Shown one piece after another: positions 1-8,376 of a stretch of 64,000 nt of DNA. The DNA is taken from NCBI GenBank assembly GCA_001560915.1, contig CP014214.1, positions 806,001-870,000 on the forward strand, in the 5' to 3' direction. Position 1 is the stretch's first letter, and each line of letters begins with the position of its first letter. The notes beneath the pieces were generated by a model, which saw only the letters and a list, made by a program, of their open reading frames with translations, ran no database searches and was not told the DNA's origin. This DNA is from a methanogenic archaeon ISO4-H5. GTDB lineage: Archaea; Thermoplasmatota; Thermoplasmata; Methanomassiliicoccales; Methanomethylophilaceae. A program made the translations under genes and the position numbers.

Positions 1-412
1 TGCCAGACATTCATTTTCGAGTCATTTTACCAAATGCGGTTAAGGCATCTGTCTGCCCGTTTCCGATCCCCCGTGGAAGCCGGAAATCCGCATTAGCCAG
101 AGAAATAATTCGTACGAATTACAATCGGATGACAACTCTACAGCGAACATGTTCTGCGGATTTCGCAGTATATAAACCGATGTGTCAAACTATTAATACC
201 CCCGAGATTAATCATGTCACCGTAGGGAACAATCAGTTCGTTGAGTGCATCCCATCCCTTCTGACCTACTGGTCTGTTCCCTCAATTTTTGCACTCTTAC
301 AAGCAGGACGGTACGTTTTGCGACCAGTATTTTGTTTCGGGCATCCGTGTTTCCGAATCCTGGGCCCATTCTATAACTTTAATAATGGACACGCGCATAC
401 GTGAGCGATTAA
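1..412. other. Upstream region without a recognised gene
   Basis: No convincing gene is seen here. A 91-codon open frame at 129-404 has no family resemblance and no clear ribosome binding site, so it is left out. TATA-like sequences lie near 170-178 (TATATAAAC) and 368-377 (TCTATAACTT). The second is about the right distance to start a nearly leaderless SRP54 message. The first would give a leader of about 210 nt. Confidence 0.5.
107..120. promoter_or_regulatory. 14-bp perfect palindrome
   Basis: AATTCGTACGAATT is a perfect 14-bp palindrome in non-coding DNA, about 50 bp upstream of a TATA-like box. The form suits a dimeric regulator site. No regulator can be named and no gene is close downstream, so the role is open. 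Confidence 0.3.
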
Positions 413-1786
413 ATGGTCCTAGACGGATTGGGAAAATCCCTTAGAGGCGTTCTTGACCGCATCAACAGTTCCGCGGCCATCGACGAAGCCCTCATCAAAG
501 ACGTGTGCAAAGAGCTGCAGCGTGCACTTCTCCAGGCCGATGTGAACGTTCAGCTCGTTCTCAAACTCACCAACAACGTGAAGACGAGATCCCTCAGCGA
601 GAAGCCTGCCGCCGGCAAGTCCGCCAAGCAGCATGTCACCCGTATCATCTACGAGGAACTTGTGAATCTCCTGAAGAACGGCGAACCCCTCGCCCTCAAG
701 CCCCAGACCATCATGCTCGTAGGTTTATACGGTCAGGGTAAGACCACTTCCGCAGGAAAGCTCGCCAATTACTTCATCAAGAAAGGATTCAGCGTCGGAC
801 TCATCGGAGCCGACGTCTACAGGCCTGCGGCTCTCGATCAGCTCAAGCAGCTCGGTGCCAAGGTCGGTGCCGAGGTCTACGGCGAACCCGGACAGAAGGA
901 TGCCGTCAAGATCGTGAAGGACGGACTGGAGAAGTTTGCCGACAAGAAGATCAGGATCATCGATACCTCCGGACGTCACGCACTGGAGGACGACCTCATC
1001 GAAGAGATCATCGGAATCTCCAAGGTAGCACACGCCGAGGAGAGGATCCTAGTCCTCGATTCCCAGGTCGGTCAGCAGGCAGGACCTCAGGCTGACGCAT
1101 TCAACAAAGCCGTTGATGTCACCGGTGTCATTCTCACCAAGATGGACGGTACCGCAAAGGGAGGAGGCGCACTCTCAGCTGTCGCCACCACCAACGCAAG
1201 AATCGTTTTCCTCGGAGTCGGAGAGCACATCCGCGACCTCGAGGCCTTCGATGCTGACAGATTCATCTCCCGTCTCCTCGGAATGGGTGACCTCGCCAGT
1301 CTCGTCGAGATCGCCAGAGAGGAGATGGCCGATGAGGAAGAGGATATGGAGGCCATCGCCAGGAACATGATGACCGGCCGTTTCACCCTTAACGACATGT
1401 ACGCTCAGATGAAAGCGGTCAAGAAGATGGGTGCCCTGAAGAAACTGGTCGGACTCCTGCCCGGAATGAACAAGATGGAGGACAAAATCGATCTCGACGC
1501 CTCCCAGGCCAGGCTCGACCAGTACAAGGTCATCATGGACTCCATGACCATGCAGGAGAAGGACGAACCCAATCTCATCAAGGGTAAGCGCATCGAGAGG
1601 ATCGCCCGCGGAGCCGGTGTTTCCACTTCCGATGTCAAGGAACTCCTCAAGCAGTACAACAACAGCAAGAAGATGATGGGTGCCGTCGGAAAGGACAGGA
1701 AGATGCGCAAGAAGATGCAGAAGCAGTTCGGCGCGATGGATCCCGAAGCCCTCAAAGAGTTCGAGAACAGCGGTGGAAGCGAATGA
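413..1786 (+). CDS. srp54: Signal recognition particle protein SRP54
   Basis: This is the GTPase of the signal recognition particle, which binds signal sequences and SRP RNA and targets ribosomes to the membrane. The 457 residues match archaeal SRP54. An N domain (about 1-95) is followed by the G domain with the P-loop GLYGQGKTT near 104-112, DTSGRH near 184, TKMDG near 242, and a Met-rich M domain from about 300. The G3 motif reads DTSGRH rather than the usual DTAGRH. The stop overlaps the start of trmY by 4 bp, so the two are probably translated from one message. Confidence 0.96.
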   Translation: MVLDGLGKSLRGVLDRINSSAAIDEALIKDVCKELQRALLQADVNVQLVLKLTNNVKTRSLSEKPAAGKSAKQHVTRIIYEELVNLLKNGEPLALKPQTIMLVGLYGQGKTTSAGKLANYFIKKGFSVGLIGADVYRPAALDQLKQLGAKVGAEVYGEPGQKDAVKIVKDGLEKFADKKIRIIDTSGRHALEDDLIEEIIGISKVAHAEERILVLDSQVGQQAGPQADAFNKAVDVTGVILTKMDGTAKGGGALSAVATTNARIVFLGVGEHIRDLEAFDADRFISRLLGMGDLASLVEIAREEMADEEEDMEAIARNMMTGRFTLNDMYAQMKAVKKMGALKKLVGLLPGMNKMEDKIDLDASQARLDQYKVIMDSMTMQEKDEPNLIKGKRIERIARGAGVSTSDVKELLKQYNNSKKMMGAVGKDRKMRKKMQKQFGAMDPEALKEFENSGGSE

Positions 1787-2397
1787 GGTACTTCGTCATC
1801 ACCGGACACAAGGCGGCCACCGACGGCTCGTTCAAACTGGACGATCTGGCGGGAGGTGCCGGCAGGATGGACATCCTGGTCAGGTGTGTGAATTCCGCCT
1901 TCGTCATGAGTCACAACCTCCGCAAGGATGCCGAGATCTATCTGGTGCTGGAAGGCGGAGAGGATGCCCCCAAGACCGTGAGGTTCGAGGGAGCCACCGT
2001 CAAGTATCTCAATCCCGACGAGAGGAGTACCGCATCCCTCATCAGGAACGCCCTTCTGAAAAAGGTGCCCAAGGAAGGGGAGATCAGTTCCTCTCCCGGA
2101 GTTTTCATCTCACGCATGAGTTTCGACGACGTTATCGACAAACTCGCCAAACTCGGCAATTTCGTCTATCTGAAGGAGGATGGGGTGGACTGCAGGGATT
2201 TCGAGTTCCCCGAGAACCCGATCTTCGTCCTCGGAGACAATCAGGACCTCACCGAGGCCGAGGAGAAGAAGCTTCTCGAGCAGAATCCCTCCACCATCAA
2301 CGTGGGACCGTATAGTCTCCATGCGGATCATTGCATGATCCTCGTGCAGAACGAACTCGACAGACGTCAGGCGGCAGGTGAGAACAATGCCCTATGA
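1783..2397 (+). CDS. trmY: tRNA (pseudouridine54-N1)-methyltransferase TrmY
   Basis: The N-terminus (MRYFVITGHKA) and overall pattern match TrmY (former DUF358), a SPOUT-fold enzyme that uses SAM to turn pseudouridine 54 of archaeal tRNA into N1-methylpseudouridine. The 204-residue length is normal. The C-terminal part, with GDNQDLTEAEE and the following GPYSLHADHC stretch, corresponds to the knotted cofactor-binding region of the family. The start overlaps the SRP54 stop (ATGA) and the end overlaps the next small gene by 11 bp. Confidence 0.9.
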   Translation: MRYFVITGHKAATDGSFKLDDLAGGAGRMDILVRCVNSAFVMSHNLRKDAEIYLVLEGGEDAPKTVRFEGATVKYLNPDERSTASLIRNALLKKVPKEGEISSSPGVFISRMSFDDVIDKLAKLGNFVYLKEDGVDCRDFEFPENPIFVLGDNQDLTEAEEKKLLEQNPSTINVGPYSLHADHCMILVQNELDRRQAAGENNAL

Positions 2398-2617
2398 TAC
2401 CCGTGAGGACGCCCAGAAGGAATACACCCTCAAGATTCCCCAGCACCACCACTGCCGCAAATGCGGAAAGGCGTTCGTGGGCGAGGGATACTACTGCTCT
2501 GAAGAGTGCAAGAAGACCGACGGAGAGCAGGCGCGCAAGAGCCTCAGGAAATACATAATCATCGTGGCGGCCCTATGGGTCGTCACCATAGCCGCGATAA
2601 TCGTAGTGGGTATCTGA
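2387..2617 (+). CDS. Small zinc-ribbon membrane protein (DUF2116-like)
   Basis: A 76-residue protein. A Cys-rich ribbon (CRKCG, then CSEEC, residues about 23-41) is followed by a basic stretch and one C-terminal hydrophobic segment (IIIVAALWVVTIAAIIVVGI), so a small zinc domain is probably tail-anchored in the membrane. The ATG at 2387 was chosen over a GTG at 2378 because GGTG sits just upstream. Such proteins are widespread in archaea and their function is unknown. It overlaps trmY and lies 1 bp before the next gene. Confidence 0.8.
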   Translation: MPYDTREDAQKEYTLKIPQHHHCRKCGKAFVGEGYYCSEECKKTDGEQARKSLRKYIIIVAALWVVTIAAIIVVGI

Positions 2618-2618
2618 A

Positions 2619-3581
2619 ATGAAGACCGCAGTAGCAGGAACTTTCAACGTCATACACGACGGGCACAGGGCGCTTTTCGACCGTGCCTTCGAACTCGGTT
2701 CGGAGGTTTTCGTGGGACTAACCAGCGATGACATGGCATCCCAGACCAGGTCCGATTTCCTTCCTTATCACCTCAGGGAGAAGGCACTGCAGATCGAACT
2801 CTCCCGTTATGGGAAGCCCTTCCAGATATTCGAGCTGAACGATATCTACGGCTCGCCCGACATAATGGACGATGTCGATGCCCTGATCGTATCCCCCGAG
2901 ACCGAATCCAACGGCTACAAGGTGAACGAGGACCGTGTAAAGAGGGACATCAAACCTCTGATCATCTCCGTTGTGCCTTTGGTCATGGCCGCCGACGGTA
3001 ACAAGCTCAGCGCCCATCTGATTCTCGAAGGCAAGTACAGCCGCAGCGGTGCCGCCGATGCACTCGATGTTGCAGTGGGTTCTCTCAACCATGTGAAGGT
3101 CGAGGCCGTGCGTTCCGTCATGGAGCGTATCTTCGGCAATGTCCGTGTTACAGCCGTCGATGTGGACAGCGGGGTACCGGACCAGCCACACGAGGCGGAG
3201 ACCAGGCAGGGAGCCATTAACCGCGCCCGTGCCGCGCTCGGAGAGCATGACCTTTCTGTAGGTATCGAGGCAGGTGTCTTCGAGAAGGAGGACGGCCTCT
3301 ACGATTACCAGTACTGCGCCGTAGCCGACCGCGACGGCAGGATCACTGTCGGTACCGGCTCCGGTTTCATGTATCCGCCCGCGGTCGCAGAACTCGTCCG
3401 TCAGGGAAAGACCGTCAGCGAGGCCATGGACCAGGTCTTCGGACAGAAGGACATCGGACACGGTCAGGGGGCCATCGGCTACCTGAGCCGCGGACTCCTC
3501 GAGAGGAAGGCGCTCACCGAACAGTCCGTCACCGCCGCCATGGTTCCCAGGCTCAACGATTCATATGATAAGGCTAACTGA
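2619..3581 (+). CDS. Fused phosphopantetheine adenylyltransferase and YjjX-type inosine/xanthosine triphosphatase
   Basis: Residues 1 to about 150 are an archaeal-type PPAT (COG1019) with the nucleotidyltransferase motif HDGH at 13-16. It would adenylylate 4'-phosphopantetheine in coenzyme A synthesis. Residues about 150-320 resemble the DUF84/YjjX family (GSLNHVKVEAV, later GIEAGVF), which hydrolyses ITP and XTP to clean the nucleotide pool. No stop or frame change separates the halves, so this is a real fusion of two normally separate enzymes. It overlaps the next gene by 17 bp. The activities are inferred from family resemblance. Confidence 0.85.
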   Translation: MKTAVAGTFNVIHDGHRALFDRAFELGSEVFVGLTSDDMASQTRSDFLPYHLREKALQIELSRYGKPFQIFELNDIYGSPDIMDDVDALIVSPETESNGYKVNEDRVKRDIKPLIISVVPLVMAADGNKLSAHLILEGKYSRSGAADALDVAVGSLNHVKVEAVRSVMERIFGNVRVTAVDVDSGVPDQPHEAETRQGAINRARAALGEHDLSVGIEAGVFEKEDGLYDYQYCAVADRDGRITVGTGSGFMYPPAVAELVRQGKTVSEAMDQVFGQKDIGHGQGAIGYLSRGLLERKALTEQSVTAAMVPRLNDSYDKAN

Positions 3582-5109
3582 GCTTCCCGGGGATTCGCCT
3601 TATACCATAGACGAATGCAAGATCCGCGGCAGGGCTGACGAGGTCATCATTCCGGTCAATGAGGCCGAGGTCATCGAAGCTGTCAGGACATGTTCCAGCA
3701 TCACGATTTCCGGCATGCGTACCGGGATGTGCGGAGGCTCCGTTCCTTACGAAGGTTCGGTCCTTTCGATGGAGCGTTTCAATAAGATTCTGGGAGTCGG
3801 AAAGGATGACCGCGGTTTCTTCGTGCGGGTGCAGCCTTTCGTCACCGTGCGTCAGCTGAACGATTTCCTCAGGAAGCGCGTATTCGATGATGTCTCCGAT
3901 ATAACCGAAGGTGCCATAGCAGAGATGAAATCCCGTCCCGAGGGATTCTTTTACCCCGTCGACCCGACCGAACTCAACGGGTCGCTCGGAGGCAACATCG
4001 CCGCCAATGCATCAGGTCCCAGGACATACAAGTACGGGCCTACGAGAAACTGGGTGAGGCGCATCCGTGCGGTTCTCTCCGACGGTTCTGTTCTTGATAT
4101 AACCCGCGGTGACATACATGCAGAAGGGCGCACCATCAGCATACCTTTCGCGGACGGCAAACGTAGTTTCACTTTACCATCATATCAATTCAACACCGCA
4201 GTCAAGAACACGGCCGGACTCTTCGTCGAGGACAACATGGATGCTATGGACCTCTTCGTCGGGAGCGAGGGAGTGTTCGGGATAATAACCGAAGCGGATC
4301 TCTACGTCATTCCCGCCTATCCTCTCATAAGCAGCATCGTTTTCCTGCCCAATGACGGGGATGCTTATGCCCTGTCAAGGGATTTTGCCAACAGCGGCGT
4401 CACACCGGAATTCCTGGAGTTCTTCGATTCCGGCTCTTTGAATCTAATACGTTCATCTCGCAGGGACGATCCCCGTTTCACGGAGATGCCCGACATCCCC
4501 GAAGATGCCGGTTCCGCACTGTTCTTCGACCTCCCGATCGATGATAATCTGAAGGAAAATTTCAGACGTCTGGAACATGTGATTGCCAAGCACGGAGGGT
4601 CCCTCGGGAACAGCTGGTGCGGATACGAACTGAAGGACCGTCAGAGGTTCTTCGCATTCAGGCATGCTGTGCCTCAGAGCATATTCGATTATGTCGCAAG
4701 ACTGAAGGGTGCCTCCGCACCCGGAATAAACAAGATGGGGACCGACATGTCCGTACCTCTCGACAAACTCGATGAGATGATGGCCGCTTACGATGAAGTC
4801 ATTACCCGCTACGGATTGGAGTATGTCATCTTCGGGCACATCGGGAACGGCCACCCCCATGTGGAGATCATCCTGAAGGATATGGACGATTTGGAGAGAG
4901 CCCGTCAGGCCTATATGGAACTCGCAGCCAAAGCAATCGAATTGGGCGGTTCCCCCAGTGCCGAGCACGGTATCGGGAAGCTGAAGGTGGATTACGTGAG
5001 GATGATGTACGGTGACGACGGGGTGGAGCAGATGAGAGCCGTGAAACGTGCGATGGATCCCAAGTATCTATTCAACCCCGGCAATATCTTCGGAGGCGAG
5101 GCGGAATGA
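3565..5109 (+). CDS. FAD-linked oxidase, GlcD / D-lactate dehydrogenase type
   Basis: The 514 residues show a PCMH-type FAD-binding domain (about 15-230, including GSLGGNIAANASG) and an FAD-oxidase C domain ending in the usual FNPGNIF. HIGNGHPHVEI is a typical active-site stretch of glycolate/lactate oxidoreductases. It is followed without a gap by etfB and etfA, the arrangement known for lactate dehydrogenase-Etf complexes that oxidise lactate to NAD by electron confurcation. The substrate is inferred: other 2-hydroxy acids are possible. The ATG lies inside the upstream gene. Confidence 0.85.
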   Translation: MIRLTELPGDSPYTIDECKIRGRADEVIIPVNEAEVIEAVRTCSSITISGMRTGMCGGSVPYEGSVLSMERFNKILGVGKDDRGFFVRVQPFVTVRQLNDFLRKRVFDDVSDITEGAIAEMKSRPEGFFYPVDPTELNGSLGGNIAANASGPRTYKYGPTRNWVRRIRAVLSDGSVLDITRGDIHAEGRTISIPFADGKRSFTLPSYQFNTAVKNTAGLFVEDNMDAMDLFVGSEGVFGIITEADLYVIPAYPLISSIVFLPNDGDAYALSRDFANSGVTPEFLEFFDSGSLNLIRSSRRDDPRFTEMPDIPEDAGSALFFDLPIDDNLKENFRRLEHVIAKHGGSLGNSWCGYELKDRQRFFAFRHAVPQSIFDYVARLKGASAPGINKMGTDMSVPLDKLDEMMAAYDEVITRYGLEYVIFGHIGNGHPHVEIILKDMDDLERARQAYMELAAKAIELGGSPSAEHGIGKLKVDYVRMMYGDDGVEQMRAVKRAMDPKYLFNPGNIFGGEAE

Positions 5110-5870
5110 GGTATCTTGTTTTTGTCAAACAGGTTCCGGATACCACTCTGATCGAAGTCGATGAACAGGGAAATCTCCGCCGCGAAGGAGTGCCCTCCAT
5201 CCTGGACCCTTATTCCGAGCATGCTCTGGAAGTCGCTGTTGCCCTTCGCAAAGAGGGAGATTCCGTCACGGTAGTGACCATGGGGCCTCCGCAGGCCTCT
5301 TCGGCACTCCGCCGCTGTCTGGAGATCGGTGCGGATGAGGCCTATCTCCTTTCTGACAGGGCCTTCGCCGGAGCCGACACCTATGCCACCGCCCGTACAC
5401 TCACAGCCTTCATCGAGAAGTTCGGGGAATGCCCCGATCTAATCCTATTTGGTAAGCAGGCCGCTGACGGTGACACCGCTCAGGTTCCTGCAGAGGTGGC
5501 AGAGATGTTGGGTGCCGACCAGTTCTATTACGTTGTCTCTGCGAAGCAGTCCGGAGACGGTTTCGAGGTTGTGCAGGATTATGGGAATGAACTGCGCACC
5601 TGCCGTGTGAAGACCGGTTCCGTCCTCTCGGTTTCCGAAGGGGACATCAATCGCCGTCTGCCCTCCATCGAGAGATATCTGCAGGTATCCGAGATGGAGA
5701 TCAAGGTGCTCGACCGCATTGCTCTGGGTCTAGGGAATTTCTCGGTCGGTGGCAAGGGCTCTCGCACCAAGATTGTTAGGTCCGCTAGTGTGCGTTCCGA
5801 GCGTTCATGTACGGTCATTGACGGTTCCGATCCTTCCAAGGCAGCCGAGATCATCAGGGGGCAGTTCTGA
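5106..5870 (+). CDS. etfB: Electron transfer flavoprotein beta subunit
   Basis: The start MRYLVFVKQVPDTT and the stretch FGKQAADGDTAQVPAEVAEMLG are typical of EtfB. The 254-residue protein would bind the second flavin or nucleotide of the Etf heterodimer and pass electrons to or from the dehydrogenase encoded just upstream. Its start overlaps the dehydrogenase stop (ATGA) and its stop overlaps the etfA start (TGATG), showing tight translational coupling and a stoichiometric complex. Confidence 0.92.
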   Translation: MRYLVFVKQVPDTTLIEVDEQGNLRREGVPSILDPYSEHALEVAVALRKEGDSVTVVTMGPPQASSALRRCLEIGADEAYLLSDRAFAGADTYATARTLTAFIEKFGECPDLILFGKQAADGDTAQVPAEVAEMLGADQFYYVVSAKQSGDGFEVVQDYGNELRTCRVKTGSVLSVSEGDINRRLPSIERYLQVSEMEIKVLDRIALGLGNFSVGGKGSRTKIVRSASVRSERSCTVIDGSDPSKAAEIIRGQF

Positions 5871-6937
5871 TGGGCTGCGATTCATGTTCGTCCGGTTCCT
5901 GTTCGACCAAACCCAATGATGGTCTTCCTCCCGGGATGCTTCAGAAATACCGTCTCAACGTGGACCGTTCCGACGGTTTCCTCGTGTGGATAGAGACCGA
6001 ATACGACTCCAAGGGGAACATCCGTGTATGCGACCATTGCAAGGAACTGCTCGGAAAGATTCGCGAGATGGACAAGGGCAGGTCCAGGGTGTGGGGAGCG
6101 ATATTCGGACATCTCGAGCTGAAATCCCTGTACGGGGAACTGTACTCATGCGGTGTCGATACCCTCTATGAAGTGCATGACAGATCCTTAAGCACATTCC
6201 ATCCCGAGGCTTACGCAGATAATCTGGCACAGATCATCATCCGTACTGAACCCGCCGTGGTCCTGTTCGGTGCCACTCCCCGCGGAAGGGAGCTGGCGCC
6301 CCGTGTCGCGGCAAGGCTGGAGACAGGTCTCACAGCAGATTGTACCGAACTGTCTTTGGATGACCGTATCCTCAGCATGACCCGTCCTGCCTTCGGAGGC
6401 AATGTAATGGCCACCATCCAATCCACCGCCTTCCCTCAGATGGCGACCGTACGTCCCGGAGTCTTCCCCATTCCAGAACCTTTCAGGGAGGGCAAGGGGA
6501 CTGTGATCTATTGGCAGAGCACCTGCCGCAATCTCAAAGATATCATCAATTCGGAGGTCAAGGAGACTGCAGGAAGAGACATCTCCTGTGCCAAGATCCT
6601 CATCTCTCTCGGAGCAGGTATCAAGAAAGAATCCATCGAAGTTGCGGAGTCAGTTGCCCGTAAGCTCGGAGGTTCCGTTTCCTGTTCAAGGAAACTCGTC
6701 GAGAAAGGATGGTTCGATCAGTCCCATCAGGTGGGGCAGTCGGGAAGATCCGTTGCGCCGGACATCTATCTTGCCTTCGGAATATCCGGAGCGATTCAGC
6801 ATTTGGCAGGAATCTCCTCGGCGAAGAAGGTCATCGCAGTCAACAAAGATCCGGAAGCACGCATCGCGGAGGTCGCGGACCAAGTGATTGTCGGGGATGC
6901 AAACGCAATTCTCAGGGAATTGGACGCTTCGCTTTGA
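5870..6937 (+). CDS. etfA: Electron transfer flavoprotein alpha subunit with Cys-rich N-terminus
   Basis: A 355-residue EtfA. The C-terminal third carries the FAD-binding signature (GRSVAPDIYLAFGISGAIQH, then VIAVNKDPEA) and the middle is the alpha/beta Etf domain (FGATPRGRELAPRVAARL). The N-terminus is unusual: MGCDSCSSGSC packs three cysteines into eleven residues, and CDHC follows near residue 50. That could bind a metal or Fe-S centre. It is the third gene of the dehydrogenase-etfBA unit. An AT-rich stretch of about 90 bp follows before pdxK. Confidence 0.92.
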   Translation: MGCDSCSSGSCSTKPNDGLPPGMLQKYRLNVDRSDGFLVWIETEYDSKGNIRVCDHCKELLGKIREMDKGRSRVWGAIFGHLELKSLYGELYSCGVDTLYEVHDRSLSTFHPEAYADNLAQIIIRTEPAVVLFGATPRGRELAPRVAARLETGLTADCTELSLDDRILSMTRPAFGGNVMATIQSTAFPQMATVRPGVFPIPEPFREGKGTVIYWQSTCRNLKDIINSEVKETAGRDISCAKILISLGAGIKKESIEVAESVARKLGGSVSCSRKLVEKGWFDQSHQVGQSGRSVAPDIYLAFGISGAIQHLAGISSAKKVIAVNKDPEARIAEVADQVIVGDANAILRELDASL

Positions 6938-7030
6938 TGAGTTCACAGATATTAACTATTGTTAACACATCTTGACAAATTCGTCCAAAAGCCATAAAGG
7001 TTAATTAATGGGGGGCAGTCATGGATTCCC

Positions 7031-7882
7031 ATGGCAAACGGCCCACAGAAACGTGTACTCGCAATCCACGACATCTCCTGCGTGGGGAAATGTTCACTTA
7101 CGGTAGCTCTTCCTATCATCTCCGCCACGGGTTTGGAGGTACCCAGTCTTCCCACTGCGGTTCTGTCCACCCATACCGGAGGATTCACCGGATTCACATA
7201 CCGTGACCTTACCTCGGACATGATTCCCATATTAGAGCATTGGAAGTCTCTGGGTCTTCAGTTTCAGGGCATATACACGGGATTCCTCGGCTCGTTCGAA
7301 CAGATCGACATCGTCACCAAGATCATCGACGAGGTCGGTAAGGATGCCAAGATTTTCGTCGATCCCGTCATGGCAGACAACGGCAGTCTCTACAGCGTCT
7401 TCCCTCCCAATTTCCCCCAGGGAATGAGGAAGCTGTGTGCCAAGGCTCATGTCATCCTGCCCAACATAACTGAGGCGACTCTCATGTTGGGCGAGGAGTA
7501 CAAGCCCGGACCTTACACCAAGCAGTACATCGAAGGTCTTCTCAAAAGGCTCGCGGACATAGGTCCCAGACAGGTGGTCCTCACCGGAGTCTACTTCGAT
7601 ACCGATGAGCTCGGAGCAGCCTGTTACGATGCCGAAACAGGCACAATCTCCTATGCGTTCGAGGACAAGATTCCCGGGTTCTATCACGGAACCGGTGATG
7701 TGTTCAGTTCCGTAGTGGTGGCTGCCGTGATGAAGGGATTGCCTTTGGATGAAGCGGTGGAGATCGCTGTTGACTTCACTCAGAAGAGCATCCGCAGGAC
7801 CTATGATGCCGGTACCGATGTCAGGTACGGTGTCAACTTCGAGGAGGGAATACCCCTCCTGCTGAAGCAGCTGGGTCTTTGA
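7031..7882 (+). CDS. pdxK: Pyridoxal/pyridoxine kinase, ribokinase fold
   Basis: The 283-residue protein has the PdxK/PdxY pattern: IHDISCVGKCSL at the N-terminus, LPTAVLSTHTGGF for substrate binding, FVDPVMADNGSLY, NITEATLM, and the GTGD catalytic/anion-hole motif near residue 220. It would phosphorylate pyridoxal or a related vitamer to give the PLP cofactor. Related ribokinase-fold kinases (ThiD) cannot be fully excluded, but the HDISCVGKCS segment favours pyridoxal kinase. It stands alone, converging on the bcp gene. Confidence 0.88.
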   Translation: MANGPQKRVLAIHDISCVGKCSLTVALPIISATGLEVPSLPTAVLSTHTGGFTGFTYRDLTSDMIPILEHWKSLGLQFQGIYTGFLGSFEQIDIVTKIIDEVGKDAKIFVDPVMADNGSLYSVFPPNFPQGMRKLCAKAHVILPNITEATLMLGEEYKPGPYTKQYIEGLLKRLADIGPRQVVLTGVYFDTDELGAACYDAETGTISYAFEDKIPGFYHGTGDVFSSVVVAAVMKGLPLDEAVEIAVDFTQKSIRRTYDAGTDVRYGVNFEEGIPLLLKQLGL

Positions 7883-7884
7883 AT

Positions 7885-8376
7885 TCAGAAGGGAAGTTCC
7901 TCGGCCTTATCTGTCTTGAAATGGGAAAGCATGCCGTCGAGCACCCTCTGTGCGTGACCAGTGGCTTTGACATTAGTCCACGCCTCTTCGACCTTCCCGT
8001 CCTTTCCGACGAGGAATGTGGACCTGATGGTTCCCTGGACGATCTTCCCGTAATTCTTCTTTTCTCCGTAGGCACCGCAGGCCTTGGCGAATTCGTGGTC
8101 CGAATCGGAGAGCAGTTTCTCCTTAAGTCCGTGCTTGTCCTTGAATTTCCTGTGGGAGGCGACCGAATCCCCGCTGACCCCGAAGATGAGGACATTCCTC
8201 ATGGCGAAGTTGGCGTAGAGGTGGGTGAAGTCGACTGCCTCGGTGGTGCATCCGGGGGTGTTGTCCTTGGAGTAGAAGAACACGATATAGCGAAGACCCA
8301 GAAGCTGTTTTGAATCGACGGTCTCTCCGTTCTCGTCCTGGAGGACGAAGTGAGGGAATTCGTCTCCTTTCTGCAT
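7885..8376 (-). CDS. bcp: Peroxiredoxin, BCP/PrxQ type
   Basis: A 163-residue thiol peroxidase with the peroxidatic Cys43 in the motif DNTPGCTTEA. Many PrxQ proteins have the resolving Cys five residues further on. Here that position is Val48, so the enzyme is probably 1-Cys or uses another thiol. It would reduce peroxides in the cytoplasm, useful for an oxygen-sensitive methanogen. The start overlaps the pheT stop by 1 bp, so it is the last gene of the hmgA-pheT-bcp unit. Confidence 0.93.
   Translation of the reverse strand: MQKGDEFPHFVLQDENGETVDSKQLLGLRYIVFFYSKDNTPGCTTEAVDFTHLYANFAMRNVLIFGVSGDSVASHRKFKDKHGLKEKLLSDSDHEFAKACGAYGEKKNYGKIVQGTIRSTFLVGKDGKVEEAWTNVKATGHAQRVLDGMLSHFKTDKAEELPF

Noticed and set aside
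129-404. 91-codon open frame before SRP54
   Set aside because: No family resemblance, unusual composition rich in Cys, Phe and His, and no ribosome site. Probably chance.
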